Part shown: positions 36,373 to 46,105 of the stretch, piece by piece | How positions within the stretch are numbered: position 1 is the stretch's first letter | Layout of the letters: every line of letters starts with the position of its first letter | NCBI GenBank assembly: GCA_034432635.1 | Contig: DAOUBK010000073.1 | Location: 21,905-85,904 of the forward strand | DNA: 64,000 nucleotides | DNA from: Roseiflexus sp034432635 | GTDB taxonomy: Bacteria; Chloroflexota; Chloroflexia; Chloroflexales; Roseiflexaceae | Direction of reading: 5' to 3' | The notes under the pieces: generated by a model | Databases searched by the model: none | Told to the model about the DNA's origin: nothing | What the model saw: the letters and a program-made list of their open reading frames with translations, nothing else | Program-made: the position numbers and the translations under genes

Positions 36373-39300
36373 TCAATGTTCCGCCGGTTGTTGCAGCATC
36401 TCAGACCACGCCTCGTACAGTTCGTCTTTGTCCTTGAGACCCGCGCGCGGAAGCGCATGGTTGACAACGTAGGTCGCACCCTGGTGGCTATTCTCCCACA
36501 TTGCCTGATGCGCCTGTGGCAGTTCGGTCCACTGAACAAGGGTTGGTTCCGTGATGCTGAGCAGTCCTGCGCTGATCTCGTCGTTCAGGCGCACAATCTC
36601 GTACGCATTCGAGAGGTGCGTCCCCCAGATGTTCGCCGTTGGCATATAGATCCGCCGCTGGCGCATCCAGACCTGCGGGGCGAAGAACGAGTAGCGCCGT
36701 CCATCCATATTCTCGAAGTAGACGACGCGACCGGTAAATGGCTTGATCAGCATCACGCTCACCGCCAGCGAGTCGTGCCCGGCGCGTTCGATAATCAGAT
36801 CGGGATACCCGCGTGGATTATCGTTGCTGCGCAGGAACTGCCCAACCGCCGTTCCCAGCGGCTTGAAGGTCAGGTCGTTGAAGCGGCGCACTGCCGCCTT
36901 GAAGCCGTTGATATCGCTCTTTGCGTCGGGCAGCGGCGGCATTGTTTCGGGCCACTCGAACTCATCGCCATAGCGACGCTGCAACTCTTCCAGGCTCACG
37001 ACCCCCTTGAGCGATGCGCCAAATCCCAGGCTCAGCACAAATTCGCGCTGTGCATCGGTGTAGGTCACCACAACGACGCGCGCTCCCATTGCACGCGCCG
37101 ACTCGATCGCTTCCAGTCCAACCTGATCGACAAGGGTGACGCGACCCTGGAAGGTGTCGGGGGTCGTGCCGGATTCGTACCCCTCGTCCCCGACGTGCAG
37201 CCGGTCATCGACGCCGTAGTAGATCATAACCGCTTCGCCGGCGCGCAATCCTGCCCGGCGCAGCATTTCCACCGGATCGGCGGCGTCTGGCTTGCCGAGG
37301 AACGTGAAGTGGTAGCCGCTCGATGCACCGTAGAAGGTCAATGTCGGGATATGCCCATCGTGCGGTTCGCCGAGCAACTGGAATGTGCGCGGGAAGGCGG
37401 TTTCACCGGCGTGTGACACGGCGTAATCCGCCAGGTGTCCGCCATTCTGTGCGCGGTAGTCATCGAGCAGGGCTCGCCCGGCAGCTTCCCATTCTGCCCA
37501 CTTCGCCGGGTCTTCCGGTACGCGGGTAAAGATGCCGGCGTAGCGCGGATCGCGGCGATTGATAACGCCGATGGCGCCGGCTGCGCGCACGACTGCGGCG
37601 CGTTCCTGCGAACTGACCATACCGGTCACGTACAACCCATTGCGCGCTGCCGAGCGCGCCGCATCGAGTCCTGTGCCGGTGGCGGCGCCTTCCACGAAGA
37701 TCCGACGACCAGGCTGAATCTTGAGGGTCGTAAACAGTGCGCGGTAGACGGTTCCCAGGTTCAGCATGTACGACCCTGCCGCTTCGAGCGTCAGGTCGGG
37801 CAGGACGGGGAAGCACTGCGGCGCCTGCGCCACCATGAATTGCTGGTGCGACGCATCGGGCGTGTTGTACCCCTGGATGACAAAATCGGCAGCCATCGGA
37901 TCGAGACCGACCAGCGGCGAGAGGAGATCGTTCTGACCGGAATAGATCGCCACCAGATCGCCGACCTTCAATCGACCTTCACGTTTCACCTCTTCGCCGA
38001 CCGAAACGATCAACCCAACACCGCCGGAACCGGTCACATGCCAGTCACGGTCGTGCTCATCGAACTGGCTGACCGGCACGCCCGTAATTGCCCAGATGTC
38101 GTTGAAGTTCACCTCCGATGCCAGCATGTAGAGCAGAACATCATTGGGACCGGGTTTTTCGACCGGGATAATAATCTGCTTCTCGGCTTCGATCGGGTCG
38201 CCGTGGGCGGGCGCACCGGTGACCTCATCGCGCACGACAGCCATGGCGTACTGAGCAACGGGGATCGGGGTCACGCCGGGGAAGAAGGGCGTGCCGATCG
38301 GCAGAAGCATGCCGGCGTCGATCATACGCTGCTCCTCTTCGGCAGTCAGATGAATACGGCGGCGTGTGGGCAGCGGTGTACTCCGTTTGTCCAGGAAGTC
38401 CTGAATGCCGATCTTTCCTTCATTGGGAGCGACAACCGCTTCGGCGAATAGGCGCGCCTCGCGCTCCAGTCCGGCCATCAGACCGTGGGTAAAGCCGGTG
38501 CGCAACGCATCGATGATTCGCTCGATCGCTCTGGATCGACCTGCCCACTGCGCCTGATGGGTGAGCCTGGTGATCAGCGGATCGCGCAGCGCCTTCTCGA
38601 GCAGTTCCGCCATCTGCGGGTCTGGCGCTTCCCACTGCGCGGTCAACTCGCGGCGCAGCGCATAGGCTACCGGCAGAGGGGGCCACAACCCTTCGCCGGC
38701 GGTTGCCGGGTCGTGGAATGGCGAGAAGAAGGTCGTTGGATCATCCGAGGTGTTGGGAATGATCCGGAGTTCGGTCGATTTGCCGTTGGGTTGCGCCAGG
38801 ATCATCTCGCGCGCCATTTGGGTGGCGAGGGTCAGCGCCTCTTCGTGTCCGTGCGCCACTTTATCGACCAGACCGATCTCATAGGCGCGTTCGGCATTCA
38901 GGGTTCGCCCACCCATAATGATCATGAGCGCCTTGATCAGTCCAGCATCGCCACGGCGGCTGTAGAGCAGGCGTGGCAGGCGTTGCGTACCACCATACCC
39001 CGGCAGCAGGCGCAGGTTGATCTCAGGCTGACCGAACTCGGCGTGCAGATCGGCAATCCGGTAGTGGCAGGCAAGCGCAAACTCCATACCGCCGCCGAGC
39101 GCCACGCCGTTGATCGCCGCAATGCACGGCTTATTCATCGTCTCGATCTTGCGGAATGCCAGGTGCGCGTTGTTGGGCAGCGCCAGCGCATCTTCGACGG
39201 TATGCATCTCTTCGAGCATCTGCTTGATGTCGGCGCCCGCTACAAAACTCTTCGTACCGCTACCGGTAAAGATCACTGCCGCCACATCCTCACGGCGCGC

Positions 39301-42108
39301 CAGGTGATCGACAATCGTGTTGAGTTCGTCGAGTGCGCGTTCGTTGAGGGCGTTCACCGGCGGGTTGGTGACGGTCACGATTGCGATACGCAGGGTGCGC
39401 TTTTCAGGTGCAACCGACGCGCTGCCATTGCCGACAACTGTAAGAGGTTGCTGAACCGGGTGGTATTCGATTCGGAAGTAGCGATAGCGCTCAAAGATGC
39501 GCTGTTCTTCCGCCATCCGCTGCTTGCGCTTCCACGCTTCGATCTTCTCTGCAATTTCCTTCAACGACTCGGGGTTGCGCAGCGTTGTGGTGTCACCCAG
39601 CGGCTCATCGAGCATGAGGTTGCGCAGGAAGCGGCGCATATACTTGCCGGATCGCGTCTCAGGGAAGGCGCTGACTTCGATGTAGTCCTCCGGCACACTG
39701 ACGGCGCCCTTTTCGTTGCGCACCAGTTCGTTGAGGCGGCGGCGATCCTCGCTCGTCAACTTGCGCCCCGGCGCCGTCAAAATGAACGCCACCGGCGTCA
39801 ACCCCTTTTCACGGTGCGGCGCACCAACCACGATACAGTTGCCGACCGGCGAGTCGGGTGTGATAATCTTGTCGCGCAGGATGGCGCCCTCGATCTCCTC
39901 GGTGCCCATACGGTGACCGGAGACGTTGATCACGTCATCGGAGCGGCCGTGCAGTGTGAAGGAGCCGTCGGGATACTTCATTGCGAAGTCGCCCTGGATG
40001 TATCCCCATTCACCGTTGGGACCACGCCGCCAGTAGGTTTTGATAAAGCGCTCGGCATCACCGCGCCAGCGTGGTGCAGCGGCGCCGTTCCCGCTCTGCA
40101 AAGCGGCGACCCACGCCTCGAATCCTTTGATGTCGCCCCAGATAGTGCGTGTCAGGTAGGGGTAGGGTGCAGTAATGACGATTTCGCCCTTTTCCTCGTA
40201 ATCGGCGATACGATAGCGTGGCGTTTCTGCGCCAACCGCGTCACGGTCGCCACCCTCCAGCACCCACACCTCGCCGGCGATCCAGGGCAGCGGATAGGTG
40301 TGCGCATCAGGACGCAGCGGAAAATCTTCGTTGCCGTAGAAGTGCGTCCAGACAATCCCGCCATGCTCGGTTGCCCAGTACGAATTGATATACTGCGGCG
40401 ACATCAATTCCATACCGAACTGTTGCACCGCAGGACTGACCGGTTCGGCGCAAAAGGTGCAGACGCGCAACGATGACATATCGTGCTGGCGCGCATCGGC
40501 AGTGTTCTGCGGATCGGACATAACCGTCTTGAGGAAGGTCACGCCCGCCTTGAAAACCCGCACCCGGTAGCGCTCGATAATGCTGGCGAAACGTCCGGCG
40601 GAAGGGAAGACCGGTGAGCCTTCGGTGATGATACCGGTGCAGCGTGTTGTCAGCGTGGCGCAGATCATGTAACTCTGACCGGTGATCCAGCCCGGATCGG
40701 CGACGACATAGATCGTATCGCCCGGTTCGGCATCGAAACTGACCTTCATCGTGTGGGCGATGCCGGCGACATAGCCGCCATGGACATGCACCACGCCCTT
40801 CGGTTTGCCAGTACTGCCCGATGTATAGATGATGAACATCGGGAATTCCGCATCGAGCGGTTCAGCGCGACTGGTGGCATACAGCGCCTGCACGAACTTC
40901 CCGGTCGGCAATGCCAGGAGTTCTTCTTCGCTGTGAATCTCGATACCGGCAGCCCGTGCATTTGCCAGAATAGTCTCCAGCGCTTTTGCAGTCAGTTCGT
41001 GACTCCAGCGGTCGCGCTCCGGACGCCACAGAATATCCTGCCCGGTATGACGCACGACAATGACCGCATCCACACGCGGCGGGGTGCTGACCAGAGCCTG
41101 TGCGACTGCGGTGCGTGCACGCGACTGTACCAGCGCATCGATGCCGGTCAGACTTTCGATTGCCCGCCCGACGGCGCGCATGGCATCGCTGCGCTCGATA
41201 GTAATGTCGTCTTTGAGCGCCTCGCGCACCTGGATCAGGATACGCTCGATCTGCTGCGGCGTCAGCAACGCGGTACCCGGCGTGGGCGATCCTTCGCCGC
41301 CGCTGAGAGCCGCCTCGATAATCGTAAGCGCCGTCTCGACCGGCACGAACTTATCGAGCGCCTGATCAGTATACTGCTCTTTGTATGGGACGACCTGTGC
41401 ATTGCGATAGGCGCCATCGCTGGTGATCACCAGGCGCGCGCCTGCGTTGTGAATGCGGTCGCTGAGGGTCTTATCGGAGAAACCGCCGAATACCGGCGTG
41501 TAAATGATCCCCAGGCGCTTAGCTGCTTCGGTGTAGTAGATCTGTTCCATGATGTTGGGCATGTTCAGGGCGATGCGATCACCCATCTTCAGCCCTAGAT
41601 CGCGCAGCACCTGTGTCGCTTTGACCACTTCGAGCATCAACTGCTTGCGGGTTACAGCAAAACTGACGACCGGACCGCCGCGGCCATTGTTGAGCGAGGA
41701 GTCCCAGCGATCACCCTCGAAGTAGAACGCTACTTCATCGCCATATCCAGTCAACACGTGGCGATCCACCTCGTTGAAGCAGGCATTGGTCAACCCGCCC
41801 TCGAACCAGCGGTAGAACGGCGGATCGTCGCCATTGAACGCGCGTTCCCACGGCTCATGATCCGGTCCGTAGGGCACATCGACAGGTGCGCCATCGCTGT
41901 GTCGCAGTCCTTTCCAGCAACTGCCCTCTTCATCCCAGGTGATCCATGCGCCAAGACGTCGGTCGTACCAGTGAATGGCGCTACGGGCGATTGCGCCATG
42001 GAATGCGCCGGGGTTGGCGAGCGCAGCCTGACGCTGCGCCTCCCAGTCGGCGCGAGTGCGTACCGGATTGGTACGCGGCGGGCGAAGAGCGGATTCGATG
42101 GTGGTCAT
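36373..42108 (-). CDS. pcs: Propionyl-CoA synthase (trifunctional, 3-hydroxypropionate pathway)
   Basis: The 1911-residue fusion converts 3-hydroxypropionate to propionyl-CoA with ATP, CoA and NADPH. Domain 1 (about 1-880) is an acyl-CoA synthetase, with the P-loop YTSGSTGKPKG near 430 and the C-terminal catalytic Lys region ETRSGKYMRRFL near 820. Domain 2 (about 900-1180, with a helical extension) is a crotonase. It has both catalytic Glu positions, GGGMEFALACH near 1006 and FGQPEINLRLLPGYGGTQ. Domain 3 (about 1340-1911) is a medium-chain reductase resembling crotonyl-CoA reductases. An insert of roughly 100 residues (about 250-350) interrupts the synthetase domain. AGGAG precedes ATG 42108. 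Mcr lies 37 bases upstream. Confidence 0.97.
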   Translation of the reverse strand: MTTIESALRPPRTNPVRTRADWEAQRQAALANPGAFHGAIARSAIHWYDRRLGAWITWDEEGSCWKGLRHSDGAPVDVPYGPDHEPWERAFNGDDPPFYRWFEGGLTNACFNEVDRHVLTGYGDEVAFYFEGDRWDSSLNNGRGGPVVSFAVTRKQLMLEVVKATQVLRDLGLKMGDRIALNMPNIMEQIYYTEAAKRLGIIYTPVFGGFSDKTLSDRIHNAGARLVITSDGAYRNAQVVPYKEQYTDQALDKFVPVETALTIIEAALSGGEGSPTPGTALLTPQQIERILIQVREALKDDITIERSDAMRAVGRAIESLTGIDALVQSRARTAVAQALVSTPPRVDAVIVVRHTGQDILWRPERDRWSHELTAKALETILANARAAGIEIHSEEELLALPTGKFVQALYATSRAEPLDAEFPMFIIYTSGSTGKPKGVVHVHGGYVAGIAHTMKVSFDAEPGDTIYVVADPGWITGQSYMICATLTTRCTGIITEGSPVFPSAGRFASIIERYRVRVFKAGVTFLKTVMSDPQNTADARQHDMSSLRVCTFCAEPVSPAVQQFGMELMSPQYINSYWATEHGGIVWTHFYGNEDFPLRPDAHTYPLPWIAGEVWVLEGGDRDAVGAETPRYRIADYEEKGEIVITAPYPYLTRTIWGDIKGFEAWVAALQSGNGAAAPRWRGDAERFIKTYWRRGPNGEWGYIQGDFAMKYPDGSFTLHGRSDDVINVSGHRMGTEEIEGAILRDKIITPDSPVGNCIVVGAPHREKGLTPVAFILTAPGRKLTSEDRRRLNELVRNEKGAVSVPEDYIEVSAFPETRSGKYMRRFLRNLMLDEPLGDTTTLRNPESLKEIAEKIEAWKRKQRMAEEQRIFERYRYFRIEYHPVQQPLTVVGNGSASVAPEKRTLRIAIVTVTNPPVNALNERALDELNTIVDHLARREDVAAVIFTGSGTKSFVAGADIKQMLEEMHTVEDALALPNNAHLAFRKIETMNKPCIAAINGVALGGGMEFALACHYRIADLHAEFGQPEINLRLLPGYGGTQRLPRLLYSRRGDAGLIKALMIIMGGRTLNAERAYEIGLVDKVAHGHEEALTLATQMAREMILAQPNGKSTELRIIPNTSDDPTTFFSPFHDPATAGEGLWPPLPVAYALRRELTAQWEAPDPQMAELLEKALRDPLITRLTHQAQWAGRSRAIERIIDALRTGFTHGLMAGLEREARLFAEAVVAPNEGKIGIQDFLDKRSTPLPTRRRIHLTAEEEQRMIDAGMLLPIGTPFFPGVTPIPVAQYAMAVVRDEVTGAPAHGDPIEAEKQIIIPVEKPGPNDVLLYMLASEVNFNDIWAITGVPVSQFDEHDRDWHVTGSGGVGLIVSVGEEVKREGRLKVGDLVAIYSGQNDLLSPLVGLDPMAADFVIQGYNTPDASHQQFMVAQAPQCFPVLPDLTLEAAGSYMLNLGTVYRALFTTLKIQPGRRIFVEGAATGTGLDAARSAARNGLYVTGMVSSQERAAVVRAAGAIGVINRRDPRYAGIFTRVPEDPAKWAEWEAAGRALLDDYRAQNGGHLADYAVSHAGETAFPRTFQLLGEPHDGHIPTLTFYGASSGYHFTFLGKPDAADPVEMLRRAGLRAGEAVMIYYGVDDRLHVGDEGYESGTTPDTFQGRVTLVDQVGLEAIESARAMGARVVVVTYTDAQREFVLSLGFGASLKGVVSLEELQRRYGDEFEWPETMPPLPDAKSDINGFKAAVRRFNDLTFKPLGTAVGQFLRSNDNPRGYPDLIIERAGHDSLAVSVMLIKPFTGRVVYFENMDGRRYSFFAPQVWMRQRRIYMPTANIWGTHLSNAYEIVRLNDEISAGLLSITEPTLVQWTELPQAHQAMWENSHQGATYVVNHALPRAGLKDKDELYEAWSEMLQQPAEH

Positions 42109-42145
42109 AGGTCCTTTTCTCCTGACAAGATCCCCGGTATGTCCT

Positions 42146-45100
42146 CTACACGGTTATAGCATTTCCACGGTAGATGCGCGCCCGGTAGCGACTTTCGAGC
42201 GGCGTTGGAAGTGGTGCGCTGGTAAGCAGCACGGCATTGACGAAGCGTTGCAACTCTTCTTCCTCTTCTGCCGGTGTGCGCGGCTCTTCACTGCGCGCGC
42301 GCCGGGTCAGATCCACCTGATTGACCGGCACGTGCGGCATGGTGCGCTCGCTTTCTGCACCGGCGGTTGCGGTGAGGGCGTGCAGCGTCGTTTTGACAAA
42401 GTTTGCCAGCGCAAACTCTTCGGCGGTGGAACGCGCTGAGGTTGGCGGCGTGACAAGGGTGACATTGGCGCCCTCGATCAGCCCTGCTTTACGCACAACC
42501 CGGAAGTGATGGGTAATGTGCTGTTCGACCAGTTCCTCGAACTCAGGCGTCGTCAAAACATTGCTCCAGTCACCATTTTGAACGCTGAGTACGCGCGACG
42601 GCAATGGGCGGAACGGCGTCGAGATAACCGGCCCAGGGCGACCGTACTCCGCCATCGCGCGATCAATGCCACCCTCGATGTCGCCGCCGGTTGGAATGAC
42701 AACGAAACGTCCGGCGGCTTCATCATCGGCAAAAAGAGATGCAAGTGCGGATGCCGCCTGTTCGGTTTCCGTCAGCAGCACAACGCGCGCGACGTGGATT
42801 TCATCGAGGAACGTACGTGCCAGTAGCAGCAGGTGCTGTTGCAAATGCTCACCAATAAGGTAGACCACGCTTCCCGCCATGCGCTCAAGCCGCTGGCGCC
42901 CGGGTTTACCGAACAATTCACCTTCAGTTACGGTACGCTCGAAGCGCAACCCACCCGATGGGTGGAATGTTTCACCTGTCACGTTGCGATCGGCCAGATA
43001 GAAGACGGTCGCCAGCGCCACATCGAACTCGGTCGGCATACGTTGCAGGTGCAGCATGCCAAGGATGCCATCGCGCACCTTGATCGCCTCGCGTTCGATC
43101 TGCACTTCGGTGAAGAACGGATCGGGCGGTTCATTGAGCAATGGGCGCCGGTCGGCAGCGGTGATGTATCCGCCGTTCTCCAGACGATTGAGCAGTTTGC
43201 GCGCGATGGTGGCATTCATCAGGTACGATTGCGCACTCCCGCCGACGTCGGTCGTCTCGCGCAGCATGGTTGCCAGGCGGCGCACCGGTGCAGGCATTGC
43301 CGGATGGTCGGCAATCGCCTGGAGATCGTTCATGAACAGATCCGGCAGCAGTGCGGCGACGACTGCGCCGTCGTGGCGTGCCGCGAGGAGCGCGGCAAAG
43401 ATTTCATTGAGACGTTTATTTTCGAGGATCAATCGGGCGCGGCGCATGAACAGACCGGGGCGATTGGCGGCGCCTTTCAACCGCTCGCCTTCCACCGGTC
43501 CGGGGGCAATGGCGTTGATCTGGATCTCCGGTCCCAGAAAGCGCGCCAGGCTTTCGACCATTGCGCGTTGCCCTGCTTTGCTGACCGCATAATCGGCGCG
43601 GTTGGGGTAGGGGATCGCCACATACTTTTCGCCGCCGAAGTATGATGAGACATTCAGGACATACGCGCCGCCTGCCGCCTTCATTTGCGGTGCGAGTCGA
43701 CGCAGCAGCGCATAGTTGCTGATCATATTGGCGCGGAGCGTATGTCGCCAGGCATCGACCGGCATATCGATCACCATTTCTTCGGCGCCGGCAATGCCCG
43801 CATTGTTGATCAGGTAATCCACCTTGCCGAACACCCGCAGCGTATGGTTGACCAGTCGCTCCAATCCGTCGATATCGGAAACATCGCTGTTGGGGAAGAT
43901 CGCAACCCGCGACTCGGCGTCGGGGTAGCTAGCATCACGCACCTCGCGCACGATCAGCGCGCGCATCTGCTCCAGTTGTTCGGCATTGCGCGCCGCCAGC
44001 ATAACATGGGCGCCAGAGAGCGCCAGCAGACGCCCGATCTGTGCGCCGATCCCCGCACTGCCGCCGGTAATCAGCGCGACCTTGCCCATGTGCAGACCGA
44101 ACAGACTCTCCGCCCAGCCAAAGCCCGGATTGTGCACGCCGATGGTGCTGACGATCTGCTCGGGAAGATACAGATTGATCTCGGCAATACGTCGATCGCT
44201 ACCCAACAATTTTGCCACCCAGGCGCAGGTAAAGTCAAGGTTTGCCGACTCTGAATTGACATAGCGGATCAGTTGATTTGCCCATACTGTTGCACCCGTT
44301 TGCCCTTCCTGCCGGTGCGCCGGGTTAGCCACATCGTACTCGCTCTCGTGACGCCAGACACGCGCCAGTTGTTCGACGGCAGCGCGCAGAATGTCGGCGT
44401 ACCGGTTCCCCTGCTGGTCGTCCGGGTTGCTGACGAAGAGCACGCGATGCGCCTGCGCGCCGGTTGGATGTTCTTCCCAGAAGCGCGCCAGTTCACGCGC
44501 CAGCGCAATCATGCCGACCAGTTCCTGCTCTAGGAAGCGGTCGATGATCCGGTCTTCCACATCGATCAGGCTTTCGGTGGGCGTGTGGCGCAGTGAAGCG
44601 GGGAGGATGACCGCGTGGTTCAACGTGCCCAGTTCTGCGCGGATACGTTCGAGTGTGTGCGCGACTGCCCGCGAGTCGAGCGGATCGAGATGCACCAGAC
44701 GGGTTTCTGCAACCATCGTTGGGCGACCGTACATATCGACCGGGGCGGCGTGGCGCGGTTCGCGCAGCAGTACCGCGGCTTTTTCCAGCGACCGGGCATC
44801 ACGGAATCCAACCACGACCGTTGCCCGACAGGAACGCAGTGTATCGGACAGGGCAATAGCATCATCGACCTGATCGCCGGCACATATCAGAATGACATTG
44901 CCGGTCGCATCGACGCTCCGCAGACCGGGGCGTGACACGAATGTTGTACGACTTTCGAGCGGTATCTCCATCCCATGGGTCACCTCGAAGGCATGACCGG
45001 TGAAGGCTGCCGATTCCTCGCTGGCGAGAAACACAGCAGTATTGGCGACATCAGTCGGCAGCGGGAAGCGTCGTGTCACTTCCCCATGCTTATCGGCGCG

Positions 45101-45844
45101 GTTCAAACGCATGATCCGCAGAAAACTTCTGGCAGTTTCGCCTTCGGGTTGCCCTTTCAGAGCATCCATCGCCTGGAATACCGTACGGATCCGTTCACTC
45201 TCAATCGGTCCGGGGTAGATGGTATTGACACGAATCCCGCGCGCGCCCAGTTCGCGCGCCAGCCCCTGACTCAACGCATTGAGCGCCGCTTTCGGCACAA
45301 CATAGGCGATGCGTCCGTAGTAATCGGTGCGGGAAAAGATCGTCGAAACATTGATAATACTACCGCCTGGTGGCATGTACGGCGCCACAGCGCGGGTCAG
45401 ATTCCAGGCGACGCCAACCAGGTTGCCGACTGCCTGCGCCAGCGTTTCAGTGTCTGGTGGTTGCACCTCTGCCGGCTCGAGCGGAATATCGACCAGGCGG
45501 CGGCGCGGTCCGGCGCTGCCGGCGTTGTTGACCAGGATATCGATGCGATGCAGGGGTGTTGGAACATCCGCACCGCCGTGAACGATCTGCGCAATGGCGG
45601 CGCGCACCTGCGCCATGTCGCTGCCATCCATCCGCATTGCAACGACGCGGTCCGGGGCGATGTGCTCTTCGTTGATCAGGCGGCGACGATGCGCGGCAAG
45701 TTTCTCGACATTGCGCCCGGTGATGACGACAGTAGCCCCTTCTGCCAGGAGTCGACGGGTAATGACCTCGCCAATGTTACCAGCGCCGCCGGTGATCAGA
45801 GCCACCTTTCCTTCGAGGCGGTCGTGTCGCCGCGTTGTGCTCAT
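42146..45844 (-). CDS. mcr: Bifunctional malonyl-CoA reductase (3-hydroxypropionate pathway)
   Basis: The 1232-residue protein reduces malonyl-CoA to malonate semialdehyde and then to 3-hydroxypropionate with two NADPH. It contains two extended short-chain-dehydrogenase halves. The N-terminal half has GKVALITGGAGNIG near residue 12 and a Tyr-Lys pair in RIAYVVPKAAL near 185. The C-terminal half has GKVALITGGSAGIG near 586 and YAVSKAGQRA near 755. In characterised homologues the C-terminal half acts on malonyl-CoA and the N-terminal half on the semialdehyde. ATG 45844 follows an AGGAG site and is preferred over an upstream in-frame ATG. A 17-bp palindrome lies 50 bases upstream. Confidence 0.97.
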   Translation of the reverse strand: MSTTRRHDRLEGKVALITGGAGNIGEVITRRLLAEGATVVITGRNVEKLAAHRRRLINEEHIAPDRVVAMRMDGSDMAQVRAAIAQIVHGGADVPTPLHRIDILVNNAGSAGPRRRLVDIPLEPAEVQPPDTETLAQAVGNLVGVAWNLTRAVAPYMPPGGSIINVSTIFSRTDYYGRIAYVVPKAALNALSQGLARELGARGIRVNTIYPGPIESERIRTVFQAMDALKGQPEGETARSFLRIMRLNRADKHGEVTRRFPLPTDVANTAVFLASEESAAFTGHAFEVTHGMEIPLESRTTFVSRPGLRSVDATGNVILICAGDQVDDAIALSDTLRSCRATVVVGFRDARSLEKAAVLLREPRHAAPVDMYGRPTMVAETRLVHLDPLDSRAVAHTLERIRAELGTLNHAVILPASLRHTPTESLIDVEDRIIDRFLEQELVGMIALARELARFWEEHPTGAQAHRVLFVSNPDDQQGNRYADILRAAVEQLARVWRHESEYDVANPAHRQEGQTGATVWANQLIRYVNSESANLDFTCAWVAKLLGSDRRIAEINLYLPEQIVSTIGVHNPGFGWAESLFGLHMGKVALITGGSAGIGAQIGRLLALSGAHVMLAARNAEQLEQMRALIVREVRDASYPDAESRVAIFPNSDVSDIDGLERLVNHTLRVFGKVDYLINNAGIAGAEEMVIDMPVDAWRHTLRANMISNYALLRRLAPQMKAAGGAYVLNVSSYFGGEKYVAIPYPNRADYAVSKAGQRAMVESLARFLGPEIQINAIAPGPVEGERLKGAANRPGLFMRRARLILENKRLNEIFAALLAARHDGAVVAALLPDLFMNDLQAIADHPAMPAPVRRLATMLRETTDVGGSAQSYLMNATIARKLLNRLENGGYITAADRRPLLNEPPDPFFTEVQIEREAIKVRDGILGMLHLQRMPTEFDVALATVFYLADRNVTGETFHPSGGLRFERTVTEGELFGKPGRQRLERMAGSVVYLIGEHLQQHLLLLARTFLDEIHVARVVLLTETEQAASALASLFADDEAAGRFVVIPTGGDIEGGIDRAMAEYGRPGPVISTPFRPLPSRVLSVQNGDWSNVLTTPEFEELVEQHITHHFRVVRKAGLIEGANVTLVTPPTSARSTAEEFALANFVKTTLHALTATAGAESERTMPHVPVNQVDLTRRARSEEPRTPAEEEEELQRFVNAVLLTSAPLPTPLESRYRARIYRGNAITV

Positions 45845-45893
45845 AGGTTTCTCTCCTCTTCCGATGGCACCCGCCACGCTGCGGTATGATGCA

Positions 45894-45910
45894 CTGTGGC
45901 GGCGCCACAG
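45894..45910. promoter_or_regulatory. Perfect 17-bp palindrome upstream of mcr
   Basis: CTGTGGCG (45894-45901), a central G, then CGCCACAG (45903-45910) form a perfect inverted repeat about 50 bases before the mcr start. It may be a protein-binding operator or a leader hairpin. No clear promoter hexamers were found around it. Confidence 0.5.
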
Positions 45911-46070
45911 ACCTCTGATTTCGTGAGTATGCGTGACGCGGAACGGTCCTGATCATCCGGACGCACGTTGGAAAGTGAGGATCGCTGGAATAACAGTCCG
46001 TCGCAGTGCGATGCGCCCCAATAACAGCAATGAGGACCGTTTGCCGTCTGCGAGTATCGTCGGACACGTG

Positions 46071-46100
46071 AACTGTGCTCCTATCATCACAGGAGCAGTT
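46071..46100 (-). other. Hairpin after accA stop (possible attenuator)
   Basis: On the minus strand this begins 6 bases after the accA stop. Stem GCTCCT/AGGAGC (46077-46082 and 46091-46096) is extended by T76-A97 and by AAC/GTT past a two-base bulge. No run of T follows, so it is more likely a processing or stabilising element between accA and mcr than a strong terminator. Confidence 0.5.
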
Positions 46101-46105
46101 ACAGT

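Noticed and set aside
38485..40476. A 663-codon open frame opposite pcs
   Set aside because: It is antisense to the well-supported propionyl-CoA synthase and its composition is that of a shadow frame. The same applies to the plus-strand frame at 35659-37416.
46071..46100. Rho-independent terminator after accA
   Set aside because: The stem is reasonable, but no T-run follows and the next genes on the strand belong to the same pathway.
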